DNA of 64,000 nt. Origin: Deltaproteobacteria bacterium. Lineage in GTDB: Bacteria; Myxococcota_A; UBA9160; JAJDAL01. The stretch spans positions 62,001 through 126,000 of the forward strand of contig JAJDAL010000014.1 in the NCBI GenBank assembly GCA_029261875.1, read 5' to 3'. The notes beneath the pieces are model-generated. The model had not been told where the DNA came from. It made no database searches and saw only the letters and a program-made list of their open reading frames with translations. The number at the start of each line of letters is the position of its first letter. The stretch's first letter is position 1. The position numbers and the translations under genes were made by a program. Positions 15,206-23,290 of the stretch are shown here, piece after piece.

Positions 15206-16184
15206 GCTTTCGAACTCCGGCTGTTATCTCGCCCATCTCGCGGACGGCCAACTGCGCCTATTGCGGGCCCGGCGCTCGATCGAGTCGATTCTCGCAGATC
15301 CCGCCACGCAGCCCGAATTGCGCGAGCGACTCGAGCGCGTGGAGGCCGCGCGCGCGTTCGCCCGCGATCTCGGCCTCGAGGTCGACGACCAGTATACGAG
15401 TTATGCGGAATGGCCCGGTGATCGCATCGTCACCACGGTCGTTGCCACTCCACCCGGCAGCGTCGAGGCGCGCGGCTACCGCTTTCCGATCGTCGGCAGT
15501 GTGCCCTATCGGGGCTACTTCGAGGAAGCCAAAGCCAACGCCGAAGCCGAGCGCCTGCGGGCAGACGGGTTCGACGTCTGCGTCGTCCCCGTGCCCGCCT
15601 ACTCGACCCTCGGCTGGATGGCGGATCCGGTCACGGGTCCGATGCTGCGCCTCTCGGACGCGCAACTCGTCGAAACCGTCATCCACGAACTCGTCCACGC
15701 CACCGTGTTCGCGGAGAGTGCTGCGGATTTCAACGAAGGCATCGCGTCCTTCGTCGGTCAGGAAGCGCGCATCCTGTTCTTCGCGTCGACCGAGGGAGCG
15801 GGAAGTGCCGAACGACAACGCCAGCTCGTGCTCGAACGACGCGCGATCGACGCCATCACCCTCGATTTCCGCCAGGCCGTCGCGGACCTCTACGCTTCCG
15901 CGCAACCCGATGCCATTCCCGAAAGTGAGCGCGCCGCCCTCGAGGCCCGCGCCAGAGAGAGCCTGGCTGCGCTCGAATCTTCCAGTCGGGATGCAGCCGA
16001 TTTCGCGGCGCGGGCGCGCTTGAACGACGCCTGCCTCGCGCTCCTCGGTACCTATTCTGCGGACCTTCCGCGCTATGCCGAGGCCCTGGACCGACTGGGC
16101 GGAGACCTCCGAAAACTGATCGAAGCGGCGCGCGAGGCCGTCGAGAACGAAGACCCGCGCGCCGCGCTCTTGGGGACGCCGTGA
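15111..16184 (+). CDS. Predicted zinc aminopeptidase lipoprotein (COG4324/PF10023-like)
   Basis: The mature protein begins C-Y-L-A-H-L-A-D-G-Q-L-R-L-L after the hydrophobic stretch LAGLGLLVLMLSNSG, a lipoprotein signal, and this opening is typical of the predicted aminopeptidase family. H-E-L-V-H in LVETVIHELVHATVFAES is a zinc HExxH motif with a downstream N-E-G-I-A-S-F segment. It presumably acts in the periplasm, membrane-tethered. The start is uncertain: ATG 15111 gives a long N-region and overlaps prmA, whereas the native opening near IRTKLAG at 15165 offers only an ATT. The next gene overlaps its stop by 4 bases (GTGA), so it is coupled to gmhB. Confidence 0.8.
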   Translation: MAWARSTSAVSASGTTTSIRTKLAGLGLLVLMLSNSGCYLAHLADGQLRLLRARRSIESILADPATQPELRERLERVEAARAFARDLGLEVDDQYTSYAEWPGDRIVTTVVATPPGSVEARGYRFPIVGSVPYRGYFEEAKANAEAERLRADGFDVCVVPVPAYSTLGWMADPVTGPMLRLSDAQLVETVIHELVHATVFAESAADFNEGIASFVGQEARILFFASTEGAGSAERQRQLVLERRAIDAITLDFRQAVADLYASAQPDAIPESERAALEARARESLAALESSSRDAADFAARARLNDACLALLGTYSADLPRYAEALDRLGGDLRKLIEAAREAVENEDPRAALLGTP

Positions 16185-16714
16185 CGGCCTACGTTTTTCT
16201 CGACCGCGACAACACCCTGGTTCGCGATCACGGATACACCCACCGGATCGAAGACTACGAACTGTTGCCGGGCGTCGTCGAAGGGCTGCAACAGCTGGTG
16301 GCGGCCGGTTTCCGCTTGGCAGTCATTACCAACCAGAGCGGCATTGGACGCGGGTTGTTTTCCGAGGCGCATTACGAAGCGTTTCGCGCGCACCTCGATG
16401 CCGACCTCGCGCGCTCGGGAATCACCTTCGATGGCCATTTCTGCTGCCCCCACCATCCGGACGCCGGTTGCCACTGTCGCAAGCCCGAACCCGGCCTGCT
16501 CGAGCGCGCAGCGGAACAACTCGGTGCGGACCTCAGCCGATCCTGGGTGATTGGCGACAGCGTGCGCGATGTCGATGCCGCAAAGCGCGCCGGGTGCCGC
16601 GGTGCCGTGCGGGTTCTCACCGGACAAGAACCCGCTACGGCGAGCGACCGACCCGAGGCAACGAATTTTCTCGCAGCGGTTTCCTACGTCCTGGCGGAAG
16701 CGCGCTCGACCTAG
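16181..16714 (+). CDS. gmhB: D-glycero-D-manno-heptose 1,7-bisphosphate 7-phosphatase
   Basis: The 177-residue HAD phosphatase starts at a GTG. It has the motifs FLDRDNTLV (DxDxT/V catalytic aspartates), AVITNQSGIGRG, the zinc-binding CCPHHPDAGCHCRKPEPGLL (CxHxxxxxCxC), and VIGDSVRDVDAAKRAG (HAD motif IV). The R-K-P motif after the zinc loop separates GmhB and histidinol-phosphatases from other HADs. Heptose phosphate processing for lipopolysaccharide core is the best fit given the rmd-like gene nearby. The GTGA overlap couples it to the aminopeptidase. It lies convergent to queE. Confidence 0.9.
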   Translation: MTAYVFLDRDNTLVRDHGYTHRIEDYELLPGVVEGLQQLVAAGFRLAVITNQSGIGRGLFSEAHYEAFRAHLDADLARSGITFDGHFCCPHHPDAGCHCRKPEPGLLERAAEQLGADLSRSWVIGDSVRDVDAAKRAGCRGAVRVLTGQEPATASDRPEATNFLAAVSYVLAEARST

Positions 16715-16785
16715 GAGGTGCCCCGCGTGTCACCCGACACCGCAAGCGGTCTTGCACCGCAGCGCTTCGCCGAACCGCGGAGAAT

Positions 16786-17577
16786 CTAGAGGACTCCGTA
16801 GATGGGATGCGTCTGCGGAATCACGCGGACGTCATCGAGATGCTTGTCTGCCAGCGCGTGGCAGGCGTGCATGCGGGCCGGCGACGGTCGGTCCTTCTGG
16901 GGCCCAACGGGCGTCACGGGCTGCAGGATCAATGGGATTCCGGGATCGAGCGCCGCGATCCGGCGACAAGCGTCCTCGATCTCTCCATCTTCGGAGCGCG
17001 GGGTGATCACAACTTTGACGAGGACCTCGCAATTCTCACGGGCCGTCGCGAGAAAACGCTCGTGTTCCAGGGCGAAATCCTCCCGCGAATCCGCGCGCGC
17101 CGTTCCCGCGCGACGAACGTCGCTGGCGAGCTTCCAGTCCATCGAGACGACGTCGATGGATCCCGCCACCCGTCGCAACGCCGCCTGCGCCAACCCGTGG
17201 GTTTCGAGATACAGGGACGGTCCGATTCCGCGCAGCCGCCGCGCCAGTGCCGCCACCGCTTCGGGTTGCAGTAGCGGCTCGCCGCCCGTAAAGCTGATGA
17301 AGCGATGCTGCGCGGCATCCAGGGCTTCGGTGGCGGTGAGGATTGCATCCAAGGAAACGGGGTTGCGTCGTTCCTCGAAATCGCCGCTGCCCCGAGCGGT
17401 CTCGAAGCGGCAGTGGTCACGGATCTTCCAGGTGTGCGGAGAATCGCACCAGTGGCAGCGCAGGTCGCATTCACCGAAACGAATGAACAGCGTCGAGGTG
17501 CCCACGTAGGGCCCCTCGCCCTGGATCGAAGAAAAGATCTCGACCAGGTTCGCCGTCGTATCCCGATCGCCCGTCAC
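16786..17577 (-). CDS. queE: 7-carboxy-7-deazaguanine synthase (radical SAM)
   Basis: The 263-residue protein starts at the GTG at 17577. Near its N-terminus it has LVEIFSSIQGEGPYVGT (the QueE SIQGEG motif), then FGECDLRCHWCDSPHTW with the three-cysteine cluster C-x3-C-x2-C binding the [4Fe-4S] and SAM, and FISFTGGEPLLQPE (GGEP). This enzyme turns 6-carboxytetrahydropterin into CDG for queuosine or deazapurine modification. Its GTG overlaps the DHH gene TGA (GTGA), so it is the last gene of the operon. The partners queC, queD and queF are not in the window. Confidence 0.95.
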   Translation of the reverse strand: MTGDRDTTANLVEIFSSIQGEGPYVGTSTLFIRFGECDLRCHWCDSPHTWKIRDHCRFETARGSGDFEERRNPVSLDAILTATEALDAAQHRFISFTGGEPLLQPEAVAALARRLRGIGPSLYLETHGLAQAALRRVAGSIDVVSMDWKLASDVRRAGTARADSREDFALEHERFLATARENCEVLVKVVITPRSEDGEIEDACRRIAALDPGIPLILQPVTPVGPQKDRPSPARMHACHALADKHLDDVRVIPQTHPIYGVL

Positions 17578-20315
17578 CCCTCGAGGATCGAACGACCCAT
17601 GGCAATTTCGGCCAATACCGCGTCGATCCGTTCCGGGTGCCCCGCCAGGTCGCTCACGCGCAGACGGGCCACGTGGTCGTCCCCCGGCAGCGCGTGCACC
17701 CAATCGTGCTTCGTTGCCACGTGCGCGACCATTCCCGACAGATCGAGCGAGCGACGATTCGCGCTTTCGTCTCCGCCCAGGACCACGAGTTCCTCGCCCT
17801 CGACCCACGCCAGGGAGAGATGCGCGGCGTAGCGTTCGCGAGCCACGCGAGCCGTCATGGCACGATCGAGGTTCGCCGGGATCGGCACGGTCACCAATGT
17901 GTAGCCCCCGAAGTGAACGACGCGGAAGTCGCGCGAACTCACGTAGCCGACTTCTTCGGGCTCCGGCGGTGTCGCCATGTTTTCGACCGCCTTGGCGAGT
18001 TCGCTCGGACGACCGGTCAGGAGCGGGTCGAGATCCGCGCGACGATCTCCGCTCTGACTGGCGATTTCTCCCAAGCGCCACCACCACCAGCGTCCCCAAC
18101 GCCGAAAGTCGTGCTCGCTGAAGCGCCCCGTGAGAAGGTCGACGACCTTGTCCGAGAAGCGGCTGCGCCGCGTCCCTTCGGATTGAATCAAAGGCAACGA
18201 GCTTCCGACACCCGGTTCGACGTGCAACGCATCCTCGCCGATTTCCGCGCGCATGCGCTCGAGGTCCTCCGGCGGCCAATCGTGGTGATCGAACCAATGC
18301 AAACGTCCGCGATACAGGGATGCGGCCTGAATGATGTCGCGCGCTGGCGATGCGGTGAAGCCCACCAGGAAGATCGGCGCCTCATCGCGCAGGTCCGTCG
18401 CGACCCCGCGAAAGAACGTCATCAGTTCTTCCTGAGGGTACACCCAGATCCCTTCGAGCAGACGCACTTCGCGCGCGAGGAGCACGGCGGCCACGACCGC
18501 GTCCCGGTCCGCGTGGGCCACGATGGCGGCGCGGCGCGGTTTCGGGGGCGGCGGCGGTACCGGTTCCGGGGGTTCGAGACTCGCGGCCGGTGCGCGTTGT
18601 CGACGCTCTTCGCGTTCCCGACGCCAGCGATCGCCCTCGGACTCCTCGTCCTCCTCGTCGTCGAACGATTCGATCTCCGGCAATTCCGGTTCGGACAAGT
18701 CGATCGGTGCCAGCGGGGCCAGCGTATCGGGAAGTTCCGGAACGTCGTCCGTCGATGCCTCGGGGTCGCGAGGAGCGCGTTCGGGCTCGGGCCGCCTTCC
18801 GCGACCGCGGCGCCGTCCGCGACCGCTCGAAGGCCCTTCCTCGGACGCTTCTTCCTCTCCTGGCTCGTCGGATGCGCCCGACGCTTCGGTCGGTCGGTCT
18901 TCGCCACCCCGCCCGCGTCCGCGCCCACGTCGGCGCCCACGCCCACGTCCGCGCCCGCGCGTAGCGGAATCCCCGGAACCTTCTTCCAGGTCGAAGGAAG
19001 ACATTTCGTCGAAGCGCGGGGCCCCCGCGGGCTCACTCTCCACCTCCTCCGACGCTTCGGGTGCTTCGTTCGTCGGAGCGCCGTTGCGGCGCGGACGTCG
19101 CCCACGCCGCGAGCGGCGAGACGGACCCGAACGGTCCCGATCCGAGGACGTCGCGGGTTGGTCGGTCACCGCCAACGCCGGAGCGTCTCCCTTCACGTCA
19201 CTCAAATCCACGCGCGCCACATCGATGGCGAGGCGCTCGAGGATCCGCAGCACCGATGCATCGAAACGTTCCGCGGCAGCCACCAGGCGCGGCCTTTCGA
19301 AACGAAGCGGCGCTCCGGCTCCGGCCAGGATGACGGGCAAACTCGCGTGGGCCGCGATCGTCGCGTCCAGCAGCGGGCCCAAGTTGGCGATGGAAAAGCT
19401 CTCGCGAATGGCCGCAACGATGGGGCGGCCTTCGCCATCCACACCGACGAGATCCACGACTTCGACGTCGGCTCCCCCGATCGGCCAGGGCGAGAACGTG
19501 CGGAGGTCGAGGCTGTCGGCGAGGCCGGCGAGCAAACGGGAGCGAATTCCCTCTTCGCCGCTGCGCACCCGTCCGTCGTTCAAGCGCTTGCGGAGATTGC
19601 CCTCCAGCCGATCCAATGCCGCGGCTAAACCCGCCGCATCCACGGGCTCACTCGTGCGCCGCGGCATCAGGGTGTCGAGCATCACGCTCCCGTCTTGTGC
19701 ACGCAACACCGCGACGCGCTTGGCGAGCAACACCAGCTCCACCGTATCCGCGGTACCCCGCACGGCACCGCCGTGTTTCGCCGCCAGGCCTTCGAGCCCC
19801 TCGGCGGTTCGCGCAAAAAGCGCGCGCAGGGCGGGCGATGCGAGCTGCGCCGCGACCTGGGTCACGGGGACGACGTTCGGGCGTGCCAACGGCTCCGCAC
19901 TGACGTCACCGCCTTCGTCGCTCAACCCCGGAACCGCGAGGCAGCGGAGATTGAAGGACAGCTCACCCAGGAGCGAAATCCGCTGGCGCGCCAGCGAAGT
20001 CCAATCCGGTGCGAGCGCGAAGGCCTCCCCCGTAAATGGGGTCTCGCCGCTCTCGGTCGCCAGGGCCAGCGTCGCAAGCAACGCATCCGCGGCGGAAGTC
20101 GGAGAAAAACCGAACACGAATGCGTCCGCTCCCGCGCCCCCCCTACCCGTTACGGCAAAGGAACCCGGAACATCGGAAACGGCTGCGTTCTCGAGCTCGC
20201 CCGCGGGCAAGACACCCGCTTCGGAAAGTCTGGGAAGCCAGCGCTCAGCGTCGAGCGCCGATTGCCCCCCGCCGTCGCCGCCACGGCGTCTGCGACCAAA
20301 ACGTCTTCGAATCAT
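17574..20315 (-). CDS. Large RG-rich protein with C-terminal DHH phosphoesterase-like domain, uncharacterised
   Basis: The 913-residue protein has several parts. Residues 1-~15 are highly basic (MIRRRFGRRRRGG). About 20-380 is a structured region containing DVEVVDLVGVDGEGRP, possibly nuclease-like. About 385-520 is low-complexity and basic with RGRGRGRRRGRGRGRGG near 450-470 and a second RG block near 495-505, interleaved with acidic runs. About 520-590 is acidic and proline-rich. The remainder is a DHH-like domain with H601-A-D603-R-D605 (the x-H-x-D-x-D motif) and the D676-H-H678 triad in LHWFDHHDWPPED, then a DHHA1-like region with V-H-F-G-G-Y. DHH enzymes cleave phosphodiesters of oligonucleotides or cyclic dinucleotides with manganese. 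RG-rich linkers usually bind RNA. The ATG at 20315 has AAAGGA. It is coupled to queE by GTGA. Confidence 0.75.
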   Translation of the reverse strand: MIRRRFGRRRRGGDGGGQSALDAERWLPRLSEAGVLPAGELENAAVSDVPGSFAVTGRGGAGADAFVFGFSPTSAADALLATLALATESGETPFTGEAFALAPDWTSLARQRISLLGELSFNLRCLAVPGLSDEGGDVSAEPLARPNVVPVTQVAAQLASPALRALFARTAEGLEGLAAKHGGAVRGTADTVELVLLAKRVAVLRAQDGSVMLDTLMPRRTSEPVDAAGLAAALDRLEGNLRKRLNDGRVRSGEEGIRSRLLAGLADSLDLRTFSPWPIGGADVEVVDLVGVDGEGRPIVAAIRESFSIANLGPLLDATIAAHASLPVILAGAGAPLRFERPRLVAAAERFDASVLRILERLAIDVARVDLSDVKGDAPALAVTDQPATSSDRDRSGPSRRSRRGRRPRRNGAPTNEAPEASEEVESEPAGAPRFDEMSSFDLEEGSGDSATRGRGRGRGRRRGRGRGRGGEDRPTEASGASDEPGEEEASEEGPSSGRGRRRGRGRRPEPERAPRDPEASTDDVPELPDTLAPLAPIDLSEPELPEIESFDDEEDEESEGDRWRREREERRQRAPAASLEPPEPVPPPPPKPRRAAIVAHADRDAVVAAVLLAREVRLLEGIWVYPQEELMTFFRGVATDLRDEAPIFLVGFTASPARDIIQAASLYRGRLHWFDHHDWPPEDLERMRAEIGEDALHVEPGVGSSLPLIQSEGTRRSRFSDKVVDLLTGRFSEHDFRRWGRWWWWRLGEIASQSGDRRADLDPLLTGRPSELAKAVENMATPPEPEEVGYVSSRDFRVVHFGGYTLVTVPIPANLDRAMTARVARERYAAHLSLAWVEGEELVVLGGDESANRRSLDLSGMVAHVATKHDWVHALPGDDHVARLRVSDLAGHPERIDAVLAEIAMGRSILEG

Positions 20316-20357
20316 GAGGATCCTTTCGCGTCCGGCGGCCGTTGGCTCGCCCGGACA

Positions 20358-21524
20358 TTAAGGTTTCACCAGGATCGGGGGTTCTTCCTCCTGCGCGTGT
20401 TTTTGCAGGAGGGGTGCGAGCAGCACTTCCAAAATGGCCTTTGCCATCGGGTGCTCGCCCGCAGAATCATCCTCGAACCCAGCGGCCGCCGCCAAGCACG
20501 CCCTTGCGTCAGCCTCGCGGTCGGTCTTCCACCATACGTACGCCATCTCTTCGAGGCGCGTCCGCGTTACCGCGGCATGCGCCGAATCAAATATCGCTCG
20601 GCCGGCTTCGGCCAATGCTTCATCCACTTGCTCGGCCCGGCGTGCGCCCGAAACCACGATGCGCGCCTCCAGTGCTTTCTCGAGCGTTGCGGCGGTCTCG
20701 GCCAGTCGGTCGCGCTCCGGCGGCCAGGGACCCAACTCCTGGTTGCGAACCAACTCGACCACGCGATTCGTTTGCTCCGCATCGCCGTCAATCCCCAGCG
20801 CGTCGCGCGCCAACTCGCCGGGCGTCCGGGTTCCCGTTTCTGCGGTGGTGAGGCGAGCGCGCCATTCGCCAAAGGAGCGCGGTGCGGGCCGATTGGGCAA
20901 CTGATGGGCGACCACACGCGCCAGCAGCGCGTGCACGGATTCGGGCGGTGCGGAAATTGCGGGAAACCGTTCCCGGTCGGCGATCTCTTTGACATAGCGC
21001 CGGGCTTTGCCGCGGGACGTCGAGAACACTTCGCATTCGAGGACGCCGCGTCCATCGTCGACGATGAGTTCGAACAATCGCGCTCCCCCGGAAGGGTTTG
21101 CCTCCACGACCGTCACCGCACGGGCGCCCGAGGGGTCGATGGCGGAAAGCAGCGCAAGCGAGACGTCTTCTTCCACGGTCGTAATGCGCGCCACGACCGG
21201 CGTCGTCGCCTCCGCCGCGACCTCGAGGCCCCGACCGCGCAGGCGATGCAGGGTCCGGCGCAACACCTTGCGCCCAGCCTTGGGCAATTCCGCCTGATCG
21301 ACGGATTGAATCACGCGAGCCCCGTTCTCGACTTCGCTCCAGGCAACCGCCAACTCATCCGCTGCATCTTCGGCGTTCTCGAGCAGCCAGCGCAGGACCT
21401 TCGCCGCGGCCTTCGGGGTCAGGGAATCGAGCAATCCGTGGGGATCGCCGTTGGCGGATCGGATGGCGTCCGCCTGGGACGTCATCTTGCCGGCGGCCGC
21501 TTCGAGCGCTTCGGGGAGCGTCAT
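20358..21524 (-). CDS. Conserved-looking hypothetical protein, 388 residues
   Basis: I do not recognise a named family. The protein is soluble and charged, mostly helical, with a central beta region: PVVARITTVEEDVSLALLSAID, DPSGARAVTVVEANPSGGARLFELIVDDGRGVLECEVF, then helices to a tail LLQKHAQEEEPPILVKP. There is no signal peptide. Its ATG at 21524 has a strong GGAGGAGG site and overlaps the cutA TGA (ATGA), so it is translated with cutA. The DHH gene starts 42 bases after its stop. The position suggests a role with the nucleotide/RNA enzymes of this operon, but no function can be assigned. Confidence 0.8.
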   Translation of the reverse strand: MTLPEALEAAAGKMTSQADAIRSANGDPHGLLDSLTPKAAAKVLRWLLENAEDAADELAVAWSEVENGARVIQSVDQAELPKAGRKVLRRTLHRLRGRGLEVAAEATTPVVARITTVEEDVSLALLSAIDPSGARAVTVVEANPSGGARLFELIVDDGRGVLECEVFSTSRGKARRYVKEIADRERFPAISAPPESVHALLARVVAHQLPNRPAPRSFGEWRARLTTAETGTRTPGELARDALGIDGDAEQTNRVVELVRNQELGPWPPERDRLAETAATLEKALEARIVVSGARRAEQVDEALAEAGRAIFDSAHAAVTRTRLEEMAYVWWKTDREADARACLAAAAGFEDDSAGEHPMAKAILEVLLAPLLQKHAQEEEPPILVKP

Positions 21525-21853
21525 CCCGCCACCTCCTCCGCGACCCACGCCAGATACGCCGCATTTCCACCCGTGGACGGCAGCGCGAGAACCTCGGGAA
21601 CATCGTAAGGATGGAGGGCGCGTACGCGTGCGTCGAGATCACCCAATCGGTCGCTGCGGGTTTTCGCGATCAACAGCACTTCGGCGTCTTCTCGCGTCGC
21701 GCCCTCCCAGCGATAGAAGGAGCGGATACCGGGCACGAGGCTCACGCACGCCGCCAGGCGTTCGTCCACCAGGCTTCGCGCCAGTCCCTCGGCGACCTGC
21801 GTATCGGGCGCCGTCATCAATACGACGGTGACGCGCTTTTCAATGTCGGCCAT
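21521..21853 (-). CDS. cutA: Divalent-cation tolerance protein CutA
   Basis: The 110-residue protein has the complete CutA trimer fold: VVLMTAPDTQVAEGLARSLVDERLAACVSL, the conserved FYRWEGATREDAEVLLIAKT (E-x-E-x-x-L-x-x-K-T), then HPYDVPEVLALP. Such proteins are cytosolic trimers tied to copper tolerance or to protein assembly. The ATG at 21853 has GAGGGAT. It overlaps the dGTPase gene by 14 bases and its own TGA overlaps the next ATG. Confidence 0.95.
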   Translation of the reverse strand: MADIEKRVTVVLMTAPDTQVAEGLARSLVDERLAACVSLVPGIRSFYRWEGATREDAEVLLIAKTRSDRLGDLDARVRALHPYDVPEVLALPSTGGNAAYLAWVAEEVAG

Positions 21854-23006
21854 GAGATCCCTCGAGCGCAGCTTGTTCCGAATAGGCAAATCGATCCGTC
21901 ATCCCGGCGATGTAGTCCGCGATGGCACGCGCTTCGCCATCCTCCGAGAACCTTGCGACGACGTGGTCGGGCAAGAGCCCGGGATCCTCCCGGTAGCGGT
22001 GATATAGGTCGCCGATCACTCGAGCCGCTTCTTCGCTCACTTGAACGACCTTCGGGTGATAGTACAGATTCTCGGTTAGAAAGTTCCGAAGCACCCGAAC
22101 GGCCTGATCGAGCTGCGGGGAAAGCCCGGCCATCGGGGCTTCCGCATTCCGGATGTCGTCGGCGTTTTCCGCCTTGCACGCGGCCAGGCGCTCCGCCGTG
22201 GCTTCCACGAAATCCGTCACGCAGCGGTTGATGAGCGCGATGATGGATTGCGCGCGCATCACCCGCGGACCGGCGCCTCCCGTGCGCTCCTGCACGTCTT
22301 CTTCGATTTCGCGCCACAGCGGCACCGCAGCCAACATCTCCCGGGTGATGAAGCCCGACCGGAGGCCATCGTCGAGGTCGTGATTCGTGTAGGCGATTTC
22401 ATCGGAGGCGTCGGCGATTTGGGCTTCCAGGCACGGTTGCGGGTGTTCTGGCGGAAGCGGAACCGGGTGCTCCCAGGCGCAGCCGTGCTTGAGAATTCCC
22501 TCGCGCGTCTCACTCGTGAGATTCAGGCCGCGAAACCCGGGATAGCGCTCTTCCAACAAGTCGACGATGCGCAGACTCTGGCGGTTGTGATCGAACCCCC
22601 CGTCGTCTTCGAGAAGTTCGTTGAGTGCGCGTTCGCCCGCGTGCCCGAACGGTGTGTGACCCAGGTCGTGGGCGAGCACGACCGCCTCGGCGAGATCCTC
22701 GTTGCCACGCAGCGTCCGTGCGATGGTGCGCGCGACTTGAGCGGCTTCCAGTGTATGGGTCAATCGATTTCGATAGTGATCGCCCTCGTGGAGCACGAAG
22801 ACCTGAGTCTTGTATTCGAGGCGCCGAAAGGCCCGCGAATGCAGAATTCGATCGCGGTCTCGCTGAAACCCCGTTCGGTAGGGATGTTCGGCTTCCGCCA
22901 CCACCCGCCCGCGCGACTCGGCACTCTTGACCGCAAAGGGGGCCAATTGCGCCTGCTCTTCTTTTTCGAAACTTTCACGATCGCGCAGGAGGCTCACGGC
23001 CGTCAC
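21840..23006 (-). CDS. dgt: Deoxyguanosinetriphosphate triphosphohydrolase-like HD enzyme
   Basis: The 388-residue protein has the dGTPase-like opening DRDRILHSRAFRRLEYKTQVF, the histidine RLTHTLEAAQVARTIAR (metal ligand H of HTLEV type), and LAEAVVLAHDLGHTPFGHAGE (HD motif plus DLGHPPFGH). These are the signatures of the type used to hydrolyse dNTPs to nucleosides and triphosphate. The metal site H..HD..D is visible. The start is GTG at 23004-23006, overlapping the stop of a small upstream gene (GTGA). GTG 22997 is an alternative. It probably trims dNTP pools, and related enzymes can restrict phages. Confidence 0.92.
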   Translation of the reverse strand: MTAVSLLRDRESFEKEEQAQLAPFAVKSAESRGRVVAEAEHPYRTGFQRDRDRILHSRAFRRLEYKTQVFVLHEGDHYRNRLTHTLEAAQVARTIARTLRGNEDLAEAVVLAHDLGHTPFGHAGERALNELLEDDGGFDHNRQSLRIVDLLEERYPGFRGLNLTSETREGILKHGCAWEHPVPLPPEHPQPCLEAQIADASDEIAYTNHDLDDGLRSGFITREMLAAVPLWREIEEDVQERTGGAGPRVMRAQSIIALINRCVTDFVEATAERLAACKAENADDIRNAEAPMAGLSPQLDQAVRVLRNFLTENLYYHPKVVQVSEEAARVIGDLYHRYREDPGLLPDHVVARFSEDGEARAIADYIAGMTDRFAYSEQAALEGSHGRH

Positions 23007-23188
23007 TCCGGTTCCGCTTCGGATTCGCGCAAAACTCGTTCGAGCTTGGCGCGCGATGCGTCGTCGATATCGTCCCGGGGGCCACTCGCCACGTTCGGTT
23101 CCAAGCCATCCCGGGCCACCAAATACAGCGCCAACACGGCAACCGAGAGGCCCAGGACGAATGAAGCTGTGAACCAGAGCCAGCGCAA
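23003..23188 (-). CDS. Small single-pass membrane protein upstream of dgt
   Basis: A 61-residue frame starts at TTG 23188, with GGGGAG six bases upstream, and ends in a TGA overlapping the dGTPase GTG. It reads MRWLWFTASFVLGLSVAVLA followed by LYLVARDGLEP and a charged tail SRAKLERVLRESEAEPE. One transmembrane helix (about 4-26) followed by a charged cytosolic or periplasmic tail looks native. The TTG start would make it easy to miss in routine gene calling. Its job is unknown. The overlap argues for expression with dgt. Confidence 0.6.
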   Translation of the reverse strand: MRWLWFTASFVLGLSVAVLALYLVARDGLEPNVASGPRDDIDDASRAKLERVLRESEAEPE

Positions 23189-23290
23189 AATGCACTCCCC
23201 ACGACTCGCTCGGGGTAGTGGGGGGGCCCCGAAGGCAGGATCGAACCGGCAGGGTAGCCAAATCCGGTCGACTCGGGCTAGGAATGGGGG

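Noticed and set aside
16786-18297. Extension of queE upstream to 18297
   Set aside because: It runs through the DHH gene in another frame and looks random; GTG 17577 with overlap is the natural start.
23220-23290. tRNA T-loop-like string GGATCGAACCGGC
   Set aside because: No cloverleaf can be made around it; likewise at 55930.
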